Source: Sciurus carolinensis (Eukaryota > Chordata > Mammalia > Rodentia > Sciuridae). Taken from it: 64,000 bases of DNA. Position numbers and translations under genes: made by a program. The notes below the pieces were generated by a model that had not been told where the DNA came from, ran no database searches, and saw only the letters and a list, made by a program, of their open reading frames with translations. Each line of letters opens with the position of its first letter. Position 1 is the first letter of the stretch. The DNA lies in contig NC_062219.1 of NCBI RefSeq assembly GCF_902686445.1, positions 112,469,160-112,533,159 on the forward strand. Direction: 5' to 3'. Below, one piece after another: positions 1 to 11,819 of this stretch.

Positions 1-562
1 TAAAGGGGACACATAAAACTATTGTCCTGGGAAAATTACTTTCAAAATATAACCATAGTTCTTATTTCTTTTCTTAATAATCATTTATTTCATTTATTAT
101 CCAAATAATAGTATACTAATTGGTATTTCTATATTCCTAAACAGTATGAATACTGTAAATATAAAATCAGAATGCCATCTCCTCAAGTCAGAAAAGGATG
201 ATTGGTGCAATGGAAAATGTAAAAGCCCTTAACTGCAGATTTTTTATTTTCACAATGAGATTGAGTTTGGTCTCACTTAAATGAATACCACAGAATAGGA
301 ATGATTGTGAAAGAAGCTCCCCTGAAAGGCAGGAAAGCATAAGAACCATTTACATTTGTAATAGTGTAGTTACAAAATTATATACACAAGTGCCAAGAAA
401 ATTTAATTTATTTTCTACAACCAGTGAAATCTGCACAACCCCAATACCACACTTGGTTGGTAACTTAAACTTTGCCAATTAATCTCTGTCTCTTTTGGTT
501 TAAACAGGGTGTTCTGGGTAAAACAACTTCTTCAGGTATACTATCAGAATTTTCTTTATTTT
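1..562. other. AT-rich intergenic DNA, no gene seen
   Basis: No open frame with coding character, no splice-framed exon and no recognisable repeat was seen in this stretch. Confidence 0.5.
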
Positions 563-690
563 TATGGTACCAAGGATTGAATCCTGGGACACTCTACCAC
601 TGAGCTCCATTTTGGAGCCTCAAACCTGTGATCCTCCTGCTCCAGCCTCCCAAGTAACTGGAATTACAGGCATGTGCCACTGTGCCTGGC
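563..690 (-). repeat. B1-dID SINE, antisense, 5'-truncated
   Basis: Reading the minus strand gives a B1 part (the plus strand shows 'ccaagtaactggaattacag') followed by a short ID part with a degraded tRNA-like B box ('ggattgaatcctgggacac' on plus). The middle of the composite is deleted. Confidence 0.8.
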
Positions 691-2450
691 TTCTCTAGAT
701 TTTAGTCTCTTCTCCTTGCTTCCCTCTAATGGGTCTTTCAGAAGTATGAAAGGGTATATAACCTGTGAATGAGAGAGGGAGATTCTTACCTGGCTGTCTT
801 GGGGTCTCTGTTCCCTTTGGTTTCTGAAGCAGTTTCCTTTTCTGTTCTTTCTGATCACTGGGCATTTTGTTGGCAGCCTCCCTTGAAGTATGCATCTGGT
901 GAAGTGATGGTGTGGTTTCTGGACTCAGGCGGGCTTCCATTGATAACGGGCACTGCAGATCTCTCTGCCTCTCATCCATGTTCTGCATGATTTTCTGGTT
1001 CAAGCTGACCTATCCTCTGTGGCATCGTGGAGTTGTAGGAAATTCAGAGGCCACCTGGGGCGTTGCCTAATTATGATATATAGCCGACGTTCACATTCCT
1101 GCACGTGGCTGGGGAGCGGGGGATGAAAGTGCAAATCACCCAGCCCTGGAATTCTTCAAAGTTCAAGTTCTTTGTTTGATCTCTTCCTTTCCTCTTCTTC
1201 CCTGACTCAAGGAATTTTTAATTTCTTTCAGGAATTATAGAAAAAAATACTTGTTTCATAAAAATCTATATCATAATTATTACTTATAAAATTAGGATTT
1301 TGGGGCTTCTGAGTTTTTGCACTGAAAACTTTTTGCTCAAATTATTTGCTCTATCATGAGTTTAAAATAGCAATTTCAAAACACAAAAGTTGACTAAGAC
1401 CTCAAAAGACACTTTTGGGGGTATAACATTTGTGTAGGGTGCATGAGGCCCTAGTTCAGATTCCTGGCATCACAAAAGGGAAAAGAAAGTAGGGAGGTGG
1501 ATAACATTAGAAAAAAAAAAGACCAGTCAGTATATGGGGGGGAAAAAAACCCCAACCATTACATAACTGATAAAGGACTCAAGCAGAACATCTGAAGAAC
1601 CCTTAAAAATCAATAAGAAAAAGAGAACAAACCCAAAGAAAAATAGGTGAGAAAATTAAACAGTCAATAAAAAAGAAGATACTAAAATGACCAAAAAATG
1701 ATCAAAGATGATCTCATTTGTCTTTCAGGACATTAGAAATTAAAGATATAATGAGATAGCATATATATCAACTGTACCCATGGGATTTGAATTTATAGAG
1801 GTGACTGAGTGATAATACAGATAAGACAATGCTATTAAAAGGTTTTCGTTACAGTTTCCCAGAGAAGGGTGCACACTACACCACACAGGGCCACTGGGGT
1901 TACTGACGTACAAGGGCCTTTGACTACATCGATTTTCTTGGTGTTCAATGACCTTGCAGACAAGTGTCTCCCCCAACATGTAGAAAAAGTTGCTTTACTT
2001 GTGTTACCTCCCCCTAAACAAAGTCCCATCACATGGGTGAGTTTAGAGACAATGTTTATCACATTTGGGTTTACTTTCCTGAACTTCTTTCCTGGTTTCC
2101 TGAAATGACGTCATATTTTAGTAAGTTTCAGAGGAAGGAGATTCTTCAACTGATCCAGTCTGCAGTGCAACTTAATCCTTACAACCCTGATATTCAAAGT
2201 CCTGACTGAGGTAGTGTATGGAGCATGTGACAACTCATGACAGGAGAATCACAGCAGAGACCTTCAACCATGACTTTTGGTGAGTAAATTTTCTCCATTT
2301 GAAAATCAGGTCTCGGCTTGTTGCTGGGCCTTGAACACAGTATGATCATGGAATTCAAGTTGTTTACCATGAACTGGCTATTATCTGGTCTTCCTAGGCA
2401 TGAAGCTAATTATGGATTTGTCATCAAGTAGAAATAATATATACAAAACA
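691..2450. other. Intergenic DNA with no gene; one faint ID relic
   Basis: The open frames here are short, overlap on both strands and lack splice context. A decayed ID-like stretch lies near 1430-1480 ('aggccctagttcagattcc'). Nothing else is recognised. Confidence 0.5.
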
Positions 2451-2451
2451 A

Positions 2452-2519
2452 GGCTGGAGCAGATCCTGCAGACACAGGAGGCTGCAGCAGATCCTGAAGA
2501 CATAGGAGGCTGGAGCAGG
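2452..2519. repeat. 28-bp tandem duplication (about 2.4 units)
   Basis: Units are 2452-2479, 2480-2507 and a partial third at 2508-2519. Units 1 and 2 differ at only a few bases, so the duplication is fairly recent. No coding role is evident. Confidence 0.85.
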
Positions 2520-2869
2520 TGGCTCCCAGAACCACACGTCTACTTCTTTCACCACCATGACTGGATGTGCCCTGCAACAAAGTGTCTGCAGGGGGAAAAA
2601 AATCAAGATTAGTTTGTAGCTGTCTTTGCACAATAGCCTGGTGTTAGAAAGAAATGAACTGCTGTGATATTTTGGCCACCAATCAAGGATGACCCTAGAG
2701 GACATTGTGGATAGTGGGACTTCAAGAAATACAGCTATCTGTCTAGTTTTCTCAGAAGGAGAAAGACTTGAGGTAGGAATCTACACTGATTCCTGAGCAA
2801 AGGTTAATGGTTTGACCAGGTGATTAGGGAATTAGAAGTAATATTGAAAGGAAATTTGGAGAAGCAAAA

Positions 2870-3920
2870 ATACGGATGCACTTCTCTCAAAGGCTCCCAA
2901 ATGAGACAATAACTTCCACAATGCAACTGCAGACCACAAATACCACTCTTCCTAGTTTAAGAGAAAAAAGTATTTATTATCAGGGATTAGATGACTTTTA
3001 AGGTATTTGGGAGAATTAGAAGGGCAAACTTTAGGTGGAACTTTCAACGAATCTCCCTGCCCCAGAATTTCGCTGATTCCACTTGGTTGAGTAAGCTGTG
3101 GCTGCCACTGCAGGAAACCAGCAAATCAGCAAACTGGTAACCACAGAACCATACTTCCTCTGTCATGATCTCTAGCAGCAAAGTGGAAACCTCACACCCT
3201 GTCTGTCCTCTTTACCTGCTTAATTAACATTCAAGTCTCATATAAGTGCAAGTGATTAGCAAAGTCTCAGTCACATCTGGAACCTTCAGTGCAACAGGAT
3301 CTGAGATGTATACTTTTTAGCTTTCTGGACTTTGAATGTAAAAAGGAACACTAGCAAGAGTTTAGATGGTATGTTGAGCAAACCATTCTACTATAATGAG
3401 AAGATTTGTGCCCCATGAGTAGAAGAGACTCTCAACAATCAGGTATATATCATGATCTGCCCCATGGATGATATCTGTCCTCCATACTAGCTACACCAGA
3501 GCTTGCTCCATGAGCTCATGAACAAAGTGACATGGGACTATTGACATGGTAGTGACATGGGAGTGACATGGGAGCAATGCAAGGGCTCAACAATGTGGAC
3601 TTTCTCACGCTGAGAGTGGCCTGCCTATTGCCGACTTGGACCTCGTCCATCATGGAAGGGGCAGCAATTTATCCTTGTTATAGAAGCAACTTATTTTAGA
3701 TTTCTACATACTTCCCCTAATCACCATATTTTTACCAGCACCCCCATCCAGAGACTGACTGAATGCCTTATAAGGCGTTTCAGATGACATTCCACACAAT
3801 ACTGCTTTTGGCCAGGGGGATACTTTTCCAGTGAAAGAAGTAAGGCAATCAGGGTGCACAAGTCAGTCCTCCTGGGATTCCTTGGTCTTAATGTGTATTC
3901 CAACTGGCTTTGTAGAATAG
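2870..3920 (-). repeat. Decayed interspersed repeat, possibly ERV-L-like
   Basis: The stretch has the look of an old retroelement internal region. A 60-codon open stretch on the minus strand at 3721-3903 and the phrase at about 3600-3670 ('ccatcatggaagggg') resemble decayed endogenous-retrovirus pol relics common in mammals. No intact domain is readable and the assignment is tentative. A small 11-bp tandem ('agtgacatggg') lies at about 3545-3575. Confidence 0.3.
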
Positions 3921-4076
3921 ACCTGATGAACTCTTAATCTGGTTTTGCCGACAGAAGATAATATTTTGTAAGATTAGAATACTGTTCTGTAGCATCCTGT
4001 TTCACATATGCTCTGAACAAATGACCGACTATAGGAACTATTTCTCTCATTCTTTAATTACACAAGTCTGGAGATG

Positions 4077-4166
4077 GGCTGGGGATATAGCTCAGTTGGT
4101 AGAGTGCTTGCCTCACAGGCACAAGGCCCTGGGTTCAGTCGCCAGCACCAAAAAAAGAAAAAAAAA
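4077..4166 (+). repeat. ID SINE with target-site duplication
   Basis: Full-length tRNA-Ala-like ID: A box 'tagctcagttggtagag', B box 'gggttcagtc', then an A-rich tail. The flanking direct repeat is 16 bp with one mismatch (4061-4076 and 4167-4182), so this is a comparatively young insertion. Confidence 0.95.
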
Positions 4167-4225
4167 TCACAAGTCTGGGGATGAGGTGTATACGTGGGAG
4201 GGTACTCCTTAAAATTGCACTTCTA

Positions 4226-4361
4226 GGGGCTGGAGTTATAGCTCAGAGGTAGAGAGCACTTGCCTCTCACATGTGAGGCACTGGATTCAATCCTTAGCAC
4301 AGCATAAAAATAAATAAAATTAAAAGGGTATTGTGTCCATCTATAAGTAAAAATATTTTTT
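4226..4361 (+). repeat. Long-tailed ID SINE
   Basis: An ID head is followed by the non-tRNA tail 'cataaaaataaataaaat...ggtattgtgtccatct'. The flanking direct repeats read 'aaaattgcacttcta' and 'aaaattatacttcta'. Confidence 0.9.
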
Positions 4362-4676
4362 AAAAATTATACTTCTATCTAACAAATCACTATAAACATG
4401 GTAGCTAAAAATAACACATATTTATTATCTTCCCATTCTAGCGATCTGAAGCCTGAAACAGCTCTCACTGGGCTAAAATTGAGGCATCATCAGGGTTGAG
4501 TTACTCCTGTAGCCTCTAGGGAAAAATCTGTCCTCTTGCCCTTTCCACCTTCTAGAAGCTACCCATATTTCTTGGTTTATGCCCTCCTTCCATTCCTAAC
4601 TAAAGCCATCAATGGCTAGTGGAATCTTTCTCAAGCTGCTTCTCTCTGATACTGATTCCACTGTGTTCCTCATTCT

Positions 4677-4760
4677 TTTTTTTTTGCGGTGCTGGGGATT
4701 GAACCCAGGGCCTTGTGCTTGTAAGGCAGGCACTCTACAACTGAGCCATATCCCCAGCCC
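4677..4760 (-). repeat. ID SINE, antisense, with target-site duplication
   Basis: The reverse complement is a short-tailed ID close to the 4077 copy. The flanking repeat 'cctcattctt' is present on both sides. Confidence 0.93.
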
Positions 4761-5216
4761 TCCTCATTCTTTATGAGGTAACCAGTGGTGACCACATTGA
4801 GCCAACCTGGATAATATGGATAATCTTCCTATCTCCAGGCTAGCTGGTTAGCATACTTAATCTGTCTGCAACTGTAATCCCTTCTTGCCATGTAGTCTAA
4901 CATATTCACAGGCTTGGGATATTAAGATGTAGTTATCTTTGGGGACCATTCTGCCTCCTACATCATCTATCAACTCTGAGTTCTGCTGGTGGGAAAGAAT
5001 TCACCAGTAGGCACAAGAACTTAGAGCCATATTGCTACTTGACCATTTTGGACTCCTCATAACAGTGGATTAATTGGTGGGGGAGAAGCTATTTTGTTAA
5101 CTAGAGTCATTAATCCTAATTTTAAAGAATATAAGATTGTGTGTTTTTAAAATTGATAGCATACAATATTACGAATACATGTAGTACCACTGAACTGTAC
5201 ACTTAAAAATGGTTAA

Positions 5217-5374
5217 GGTGGGGCTGGAGTTGTAGCTCAGTGGTGGAGCGCTTGCCTCGCACATGTGAGGCAAGAGCTCCACCATTTATTTTTTTATGTG
5301 GTTCAATTCTCAGCAACACATAAAAATAAATAGGTAAAGATATCATGTCCATCGACTACTAAGAAATATTTTTT
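5217..5374 (+). repeat. Long-tailed ID SINE rearranged into a palindrome
   Basis: A normal ID head (5221-5274) switches at about 5275 into the inverted complement of its own A-box region. It then resumes with a long-tail ID 3' end ('acacataaaaataaatagg'). The result is a 42-bp hairpin at 5242-5283. Direct repeats 'aaaatggttaa' flank the whole unit, so the rearrangement arose within one insertion. Confidence 0.9.
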
Positions 5375-5385
5375 AAAATGGTTAA

Positions 5386-6134
5386 ATTTCACACAATGTG
5401 TATTTTACATAATAAAAATCAAAAACTTGGGGGAGGGGGTGGAAGGATTGGGAAACTTTGCCAGATTTTTGTCCTTTTTTCGGTTGGTATATCTTATCAC
5501 CACACTCCATCCTGTTCCAGAATAATCTCCCATCTTATAACAGGGAAGGGAAGGGGCATTCAACTGGCCACCTGGGTTAGAAAAGATTGAGGAATCCAGC
5601 TGCTCCTTATATCGACTTTCATCTCAATTCTGCTTTTTCAGCAACACCTTCCAAAATACCTTCAAACACACCTAAGAGGGTCAGAGTTTTGTGTATGAAT
5701 CATATGGGTTCTTGATCCCCTCTTCATACCTGAGCCTCAGCTTCTGGTTTGCTGAGTCAGTCAATCATCTCCACCCCTATCTGGCTCCCAAGACTTTGTT
5801 GATATTTCCTGTCTGCTTTCATTATTTCTCCCATTCCTTCTGTGTATTTGTGCCTTTTAAATTCCCTGTTATCATTTTTTCTTTTTAAAATTGGGTAAGA
5901 GTAATTTAACATAAAATGAACCATTTTTAAAGTGAACAATCCAGTGACATTTAATGCATTCCTATCTCCAAACAAGTTTACATCTTGAGGTTCTAGGAGT
6001 TGGGATTCCAACTTATCTTTTTCTAGGGACACAATTCAACTCACAGAGAAGACTTGAAGGTCAAATAGGAGCAAATGATGTCTGCCACACTGGATAACTG
6101 GAGACTCTTTAAAGGGGTATAAGAATTAAATAAT
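5386..6134. other. Intergenic DNA, nothing recognised
   Basis: The short frames on both strands have no conserved or splice-supported features. A G-rich run ('gggggagggggtgg') lies near 5429. Confidence 0.45.
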
Positions 6135-6330
6135 AGCTGGGTGCAGGGGTGCATACCTGTAATCCCAGCTATTTGGGAGGCTGAGGCAGAAGGATTGCAA
6201 ATTTGAGGCCAGTCTGGGCAATTTATCAAGACACTGTTTCAAAAAAATATGTGAATAAATAAAAAGGGCTGGGGATGTAGCTCATTGGTAAAGTACTCCT
6301 GGGTTCAATCCTTGGTATTATAAAGTAGTA
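6135..6330 (+). repeat. B1-dID SINE
   Basis: A B1 monomer ('cctgtaatcccagctattt') is joined through an A-rich linker to an ID monomer whose middle is deleted ('aaagtactcctgggttcaat'). The B1 half is of the short subtype, lacking the internal 20-bp duplication. Confidence 0.9.
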
Positions 6331-6599
6331 GTAATAACAATAATTTAAAATGATAGTTATATACCAGGGTTAATTTAAATTGCATTTGAGTTATGGAAGA
6401 CTACTACCTTATTTGGGGAAATACCTACAAAAACTCTCAGAAGCAGTGAGGTGACAAGTAGCAATTTAACCATTCAATGAAAAAAAAAGTTCTATTTATA
6501 CGACTTGCACCTTTTCAAAATAAAAGTATATAAACAATTTTAAAAGTTCAAAAATAAAAACGAAAGAAAAAATATTTAAGTCATTTTTTTGGGCCAAAA

Positions 6600-7200
6600 G
6601 GAGATCAAAATTGAACTTGCTATGGTGAGATTGCAATAAATCACCGAGTGAATCTTAAAGCAGGAGACACAGCCACCTTTATTCACCAGCTGGAGGGATG
6701 GAGGGGCAGGTGCAAGACTACACCCTTCGACCCCCTCTAGGGGTTAGAGTACACCTTTTCTACTGTAAGTAAAGCATGTCAGTACATTAATCATAAGTGA
6801 CTGTTGCTATGATTCAAAACTGAAAAACATCATGAGCTCTAAAATCATAAGCAGAAGGGGAAGTGGGTCAAAGTGACCTTAGTTGAGTACAGGTTAAAGA
6901 ATGGTTACTAACATCTAGACAATTGTTCTCTGACAGGGTACATTGTCCAAGAAAAATGAGAACCAAAAAGAGAACAATTTTACATTGTATAAGAATTGCC
7001 ATTTTGTGTAGCCAAACATGCTATGCTAAGCAACTGTTGATGGGTACAGAGGTGGGGTGTTCCCATGGGAGAAGCATTTCCTACATAACATGGAGTCTCA
7101 GGGTAAAATGGAGTCTGTCTGGTCACTGCCCATATAGCCTGGCCCATAACAAACTGATTAATTGCTATTAACAGGGACAGGCTTAGGCAACACCTCTCAA
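6600..7200 (-). repeat. Possible antisense solo LTR
   Basis: A block of about 600 bp differs from its surroundings, with 'ctttattcacc' near one end (an antisense AATAAA-like signal) and a purine-rich interior. This is compatible with a solo LTR of an endogenous retrovirus. I see no clean terminal repeats, so the call is weak. Confidence 0.3.
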
Positions 7201-7917
7201 CTACTAGTCTAGATACTACATGTGTTAATATTAGTTAAAGAATCTCTTCATAGCCTTTAGTTAAGATTTATTTAAATCAGAAAATAAAACTTTTTATTGG
7301 AATTTGTTTTTTTGTGTGTTATTGGGAATCAAACCAACAGTTGTGGAATTTTTATAGGAAAACTCTTTGTTATAAGACTGAAACCCAGTGGACCCATTTT
7401 CCATTTATATAATTTTTTTATAAGGAAATATGTTTCTCAGGTTTTATTTAAAAGATAAGCTTAGGTCTATAGATGTGTACATATGTGTGTGTAAATGAAA
7501 TCAATTACTTTGGGGAAACTCTAAAATCATAAGTAATTAATTTGTCTTATTTGGGATATAACTTTACTCAGAACTAAGGTGTTTAGTTCTCTCTAATTTA
7601 AAAGTAATTTTATTTGTTAAGTTTAAAAATTAGAAATGATAAACAGTCTAGAAAGCAATGGAAAAAGAGAGCATTGTATGTGAAATCCTAACACATATAG
7701 CAAAAGGTGTTGTCTAGCCTTAAATGCTTTTAATGTGAAAAAATATTTTTAAAGAAAGCAATTCATTGTCCACTTTAAAAAACTAGGGAAAGAATGACAA
7801 AATACACCCAGAGTGAAGAGAAATAATTCAGATTAAAACAAAAGAATAGTAGAAAAGGGAGAAATAAATTCAAAAGCTAGTTTTTTTGAAAAGGTCAGTA
7901 AAATAGCTCAACAAAGA
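7200..7917. other. AT-rich intergenic DNA, nothing recognised
   Basis: AT-rich sequence with no coding frame and no repeat that I can name. Confidence 0.45.
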
Positions 7918-8130
7918 ATGCACACCTATAATTGTAGCAACTTGGGAGGCTGAGGCAGGAGGATTGCAAGTTGAAGGCCAGCTTCAGCAATTTAGCAAGA
8001 CCCTGTCTCAAAATAAAAAAGTAAAAAGGTCTGGGGATGAAGCTCAGCGGTAAAGCGTCCCTGGGCTTGATCTCCCCAGTACTGGGAAAAAAAGAAAGGA
8101 AAGAAAGAAAGAAAAAGAAAAGAAAAGAAA
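7918..8130 (+). repeat. B1-dID SINE with purine-rich tail
   Basis: The B1 half is the short subtype and the ID half ends at 'ccccagtactggg'. The tail has expanded into an irregular (GAAA)n tract to about 8130. Confidence 0.9.
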
Positions 8131-8281
8131 TTAAGGTTAGGGGTGATAATGGAGATATATCCATAGACATAAAAGAGGTTGAAAGAATTAGGTGCAACTT
8201 TATGACAACAAATTTTTCAAAATAAAGGAAACATATTCTCCAAGGGAAGAAAATTATCAGAATTGACTTATGAAGTTTGAT

Positions 8282-8366
8282 GGGCTGGGGATATAGCTCG
8301 GTTTGTAGAGTACTTGCCTGGAAAGCACAACACCCTGGGTTCAATCCCCAACACCATAAAAAAAGT
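8282..8366 (+). repeat. ID SINE
   Basis: A single ID monomer with 'tagctcggtttgtagagta' and 'gggttcaatccccaacacc', followed by a short A tail. Confidence 0.92.
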
Positions 8367-8559
8367 TAGGAAACTTAAAAAGATCAGTTATTCCCAAAAG
8401 GGTCAGGAGGAGGATTTACCCTTTAAGAAGGTACCAGAACCAGATGGTTCCAGAGCTGTGTTGTATATATCTTTTAACAAACAGATGATTCAAATGGTGT
8501 TTCATTATGTTAGATCATAGGGAAAAAATAAGAAAATTTTTACTTTTTGCAAATAAAAA

Positions 8560-8708
8560 TTTTGGGGGGTAGGGAATCAGAGATTGAATCCAGGGCCTTT
8601 AATCACTAAGCCACATCCATAGCCCTATTGTTTTGAGACAGGGTCTTGCTGAGTTGCTGAGGCTGGCTTTGAACTTTAAATAGCCCTGCCTCAGCCTCCC
8701 AAGCTGGC
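8560..8708 (-). repeat. B1-dID SINE, antisense, truncated
   Basis: On the plus strand an antisense ID part comes first, with an internal deletion, then B1 antisense ending at 'cagcctcccaag'. The distal B1 end is missing. Confidence 0.85.
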
Positions 8709-9237
8709 CTACAAATAAATTTTATAATGGTTATAGGTTTAATCATGGCATTTGACTTTGATATGGTTGGATAAATTATGTTTTTCAAAGAAATTAATTG
8801 TTCATGTTTTCAAATTAATTGGCACGAATTTGTTCAAAGTATTTTATAACTTTACAAACTATGTGATAAAAGGTTTGAATATAGTTGTTTAGGTTGTTCA
8901 CAGCACAAGATCATTTGGACAAGGAGTAAGTGGGAACAGTCTGTAAAGATCCTTCCTAGTGATGAACCTTGGCTTAGAGGAGATGCCTTTTCCTCTCTCA
9001 CACAAAGGAATGGGGAGGGCTTGTGGTGGCCTAGGTGTAACTTATCTGTGTGCTCCTTTTCATTCCAAGATTCTTATTTGGCTCCTCTCTCTCTTTTTTC
9101 TCTTGATCAGTGCTACCAGAGTTTTGCCTGTTTTATTTGTTTATTTCAAGTAACCATCTTTTAAAGTTATTTCTATTGTATTTTTATTTTATATTCAATT
9201 AATTTCTGCTTTAACAACCCCCCTGACCCCCTCTTTC
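8709..9237. other. Intergenic DNA, nothing recognised
   Basis: No gene or named repeat was seen. Confidence 0.4.
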
Positions 9238-9310
9238 TGAGACAATTCTTACTATGTTGCTCAGTCTGGTCTCAAACTTGTGATCCTCCTGCTTCAGTCT
9301 CCCAAGTGTA
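9238..9310 (-). repeat. B1 fragment, antisense
   Basis: The plus strand shows 'tgatcctcctgcttcagtct', the antisense centre of a B1 monomer. The ID half is absent. Confidence 0.7.
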
Positions 9311-9485
9311 GCAGTAGTGTAAAAATCATGGTACCTTTTGATTAACCATAGTTTCCAATTTTAATATAGTCCAATTTACCAATCATTTTACTTAAGGTTA
9401 GTGTTTATTATATCCTATTTGAGAAATCTTTGCCTACTGAAGGTCAGAGAGATATTCTCCTAGGTTATCTTCTAGAAACTTTATT

Positions 9486-9706
9486 TTTTTTATTTTAATT
9501 TTTTATTTTTTGGTACTGGGGATTGAACCTAGAGGCACTTTACCACTGAGTCACATCCCAGCTGTTTTTATTTTTTATTTTTAGACAGAGTTTCACTAAA
9601 ATTGCTTAGGGCCTTACTTAGTTGCTGAGACTGACCTTGTACTTGCAGTCCTCTTGCCTCACCTTCCTGGTTTGCTGGGATTACAGGCATGCACCACTTC
9701 GACTGG
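9486..9706 (-). repeat. B1-dID SINE, antisense, with target-site duplication
   Basis: Inserted into the L1 with the 14-bp direct repeat 'ctagaaactttatt' (9472-9485 and 9707-9720). The B1 half carries the internal duplication. Confidence 0.95.
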
Positions 9707-9821
9707 CTAGAAACTTTATTGTTAATAAATATTTTATAGTATAAAAGATATATTGCTTGTCATATAAAATTTATATGCAGATCTATCAACAGTCTGAACT
9801 AACTTATATGTATAGTATGTG

Positions 9822-10155
9822 TTAGTTGGCTCTCCATTAGTATAACAAATACCCGAGATAATCAAATTATTAATAGAAAAGGTTTATTGTGGCTCACAGT
9901 TTTGGAGGTTCCAATCCATGACTGTGTCAATACATCATGGTGGGGAGTGTGTGGTGAAGCAAGCTACTCACCTCATAGTGGCCAGGAAACGAGAGGAAGA
10001 GAAGGTGGATGGGGTCCTAATGTCCCCTTCTAGACTATACTCCCGATGACTGGAAGACCTCCCAATAGGCTCCACCTCTTAAAAGTGTCTACCACCTTCC
10101 AGTAGTGCCATAGGCTGGGGACCAAGACACATGGGCCTTCAAGGATACTTTTGAG
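9822..10155 (-). mobile_element. MaLR-type LTR, antisense
   Basis: The plus strand reads as the reverse complement of an ERVL-MaLR LTR: 'cataacaaatacccgaga'-like start, 'aaaggtttattgtggctcac', and a distal half with 'cctcccaataggctccacc'. It is non-coding and sits inside an older L1. Confidence 0.7.
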
Positions 10156-10387
10156 GTCATAGCAATTGGAAAGTTTAAGAGTATTGTTTCTCCCATATTT
10201 GTATATACAGTTGACCCAGCACCACTTACTGAAAATGTCTTCTGTTCCCCTATGCTTGGCAGTGGCACCTTTGACCTACATCAAGCATAGGTTTATTTCT
10301 GAACTCTATTGCATTATTTATTTGTGCCAATATCACATGATCTTAATTTGTAATTTTTGATAAATCTCAGTATATGCTAGTGTTCTT

Positions 10388-10524
10388 CTTTTTTTAATTT
10401 TTTTTTAAGTGTAGATGGACACAACACCTTTATTTTATTTATTCATATGTGGTGCTGAGGATGGAACCCAGTGCCTCACACATGCTAGGCAGCGCTGTAC
10501 CACTGAGCTACAAACCCAGCCTGG
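10388..10524 (-). repeat. Long-tailed ID SINE, antisense
   Basis: On plus the tail complement 'gtgtagatggacacaacacc' precedes the ID body. The direct repeat 'tagtgttctt' lies on both sides. Confidence 0.93.
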
Positions 10525-11044
10525 TAGTGTTCTTGCAGATTGCCTTTGCTATTCTTAGACTTGTGTTTCCATATACTATTTGCCTATTCCTATTAAAAAT
10601 ATGTAAAGATCACATTGCATCCACAGGTCAAATTGGAGAAGACCAAACCTTTTAAATATTGAATCTTCTAGTCCATAAGATGGTATATCTTATCTATTTC
10701 TCCAGTTATTTAACTCATCCTTGGCTGCTTTTTACATTTTACAGTTTTCTGTGTAGAGATTTCTTTCACTTCATTCATCAGATTTATTCTGAGGTATTTG
10801 ATTATTTTGAAGTTACAAATGGTTCTGTTTTTCAAGTTTTATTTTCTTTTCAGAGGTATGTATAAATACAATGAATTTTTGTATATTGACTTTGTATTTG
10901 TTGGCTTGGATAAATTGATTTATGTAGTCTAATAATGTATTTGTATATTCTCTTTTGAAATTTTTTTCCATGATAGTTTTTGCTAACCATTTTACTTTTT
11001 GAATCTCGCAAAGTGACTATTAATTGTTTTTCCCAGTCCTCACT

Positions 11045-11235
11045 TATTAGAATTCCACTTCCGGGGCCTTCTGCATGATAGGCAAATGCTCTATCACTGA
11101 GTTTTATCACCTGCCTTTTAAATTTTTTAAAATTACAAGACAGGGTTTCACTAAGTTGCTCAGGCTGGCCTCAAACTTTTGAACCCTCCCCCTTAGCCTC
11201 CAGAGTAGCTGGGATTAGCGTCATGTACCACCATG
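11045..11235 (-). repeat. Diverged B1-dID SINE, antisense
   Basis: The ID part ('ctctatcactgag') and B1 part ('ctcaggctggcctcaaac', 'agctgggatta') are both recognisable but more diverged than most copies in the window. Confidence 0.75.
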
Positions 11236-11240
11236 CTCTC

Positions 11241-11292
<52 letters not shown>

Positions 11293-11395
11293 TCCTTTCT
11301 TCCCTTTCTTTCCTTTCTTTCTTTCCTTTTTCCCTTCCTTCCTTCCCCCACCCCCCGTCTCTCTCTCCCCTCTCTCTTTATCTCTATCTCTTTCT
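11236..11395. repeat. (CTTT)n microsatellite with CT/CCTT-rich flank
   Basis: A nearly pure (CTTT)n run at about 11240-11295 grades into CCTTT, CCTTCC and TCTC motifs. It accounts for the long low-complexity open frames on both strands here, which are not genes. Confidence 0.97.
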
Positions 11396-11598
11396 TGGTA
11401 CTGGGGATTAAACCCAGAGGCACTTTACCACTGAGCCACATCCCCAACCCTTTTTATTTTTTCCTTTTGAAACAGGGTCTCACTAAATTTCTTACGGCCT
11501 CACTTAGTTGCTGAGTTAGTTACTTGAACTTGCAACCCTCCTGCCTCAGCCCCCTGAGTCACTGGAATTACAGGTGTGTGCCATGATACCTGGTATTA
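11396..11598 (-). repeat. B1-dID SINE, antisense
   Basis: A complete composite with 'tggtactggggattaaac' as the ID 3' end and the duplicated-B1 subtype. The microsatellite at its ID 3' side probably grew from its own tail. Confidence 0.93.
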
Positions 11599-11629
11599 TT
11601 TAACACTATAAAACAAATCAACTTTAAGG

Positions 11630-11815
11630 GGTAGGAATGATAGTAGAATGACTTGGACATGATTACCGTATGGGCTTATATGAGTATATGCCCTGTTTAA
11701 GTCTACCTCATGCACAACCAGATGAATGAGAAGTTATACTCCAATTATGTGTGAGGTGTCAACGTGCATTCTACTGTCATGTATAACTAATTAGAACAAA
11801 TTTTTAAAAATCAAC
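11630..11815 (+). repeat. Purine-headed L1-like 3' repeat, diverged copy
   Basis: The order 'gatagtagaatgac...', 'gaagttatactcc' and 'tgtataactaattagaacaa' matches the repeat also seen at 15727-15945. Its end at 'aacaaatttttaaaaat' looks like an L1 3' terminus. See the finding on this family. Confidence 0.6.
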
Positions 11816-11819
11816 GTTA

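Larger units (their letters stand above)
9311..11040 (-). repeat. Old antisense L1 (ORF2 region), interrupted
   Basis: Three antisense L1 pieces lie in order: about 9320-9480, 9720-9820 and 10155-11040. The plus strand carries typical reverse-complement ORF2 phrases such as 'gagaaatctttgcctac' and 'ttgccttt...attcttagac'. It is split by a B1-dID (9486-9706), a MaLR LTR (9822-10155) and a long-tailed ID (10388-10524). All frames are broken. Confidence 0.75.

Noticed and set aside
4077..4166. tRNA-Ala-like A and B boxes suggesting tRNA genes (here and at all ID copies)
   Set aside because: The clover leaf is not maintained, the elements end in A tails and many have target duplications. They are ID SINEs.
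7895..8344. 149-codon minus-strand frame
   Set aside because: It runs through the antisense of a B1-dID, its purine tail and an ID, so it is a repeat artefact.
11193..11514. Long Lys/Glu- or Ser/Phe-rich frames on both strands
   Set aside because: They are translations of the (CTTT)n microsatellite.
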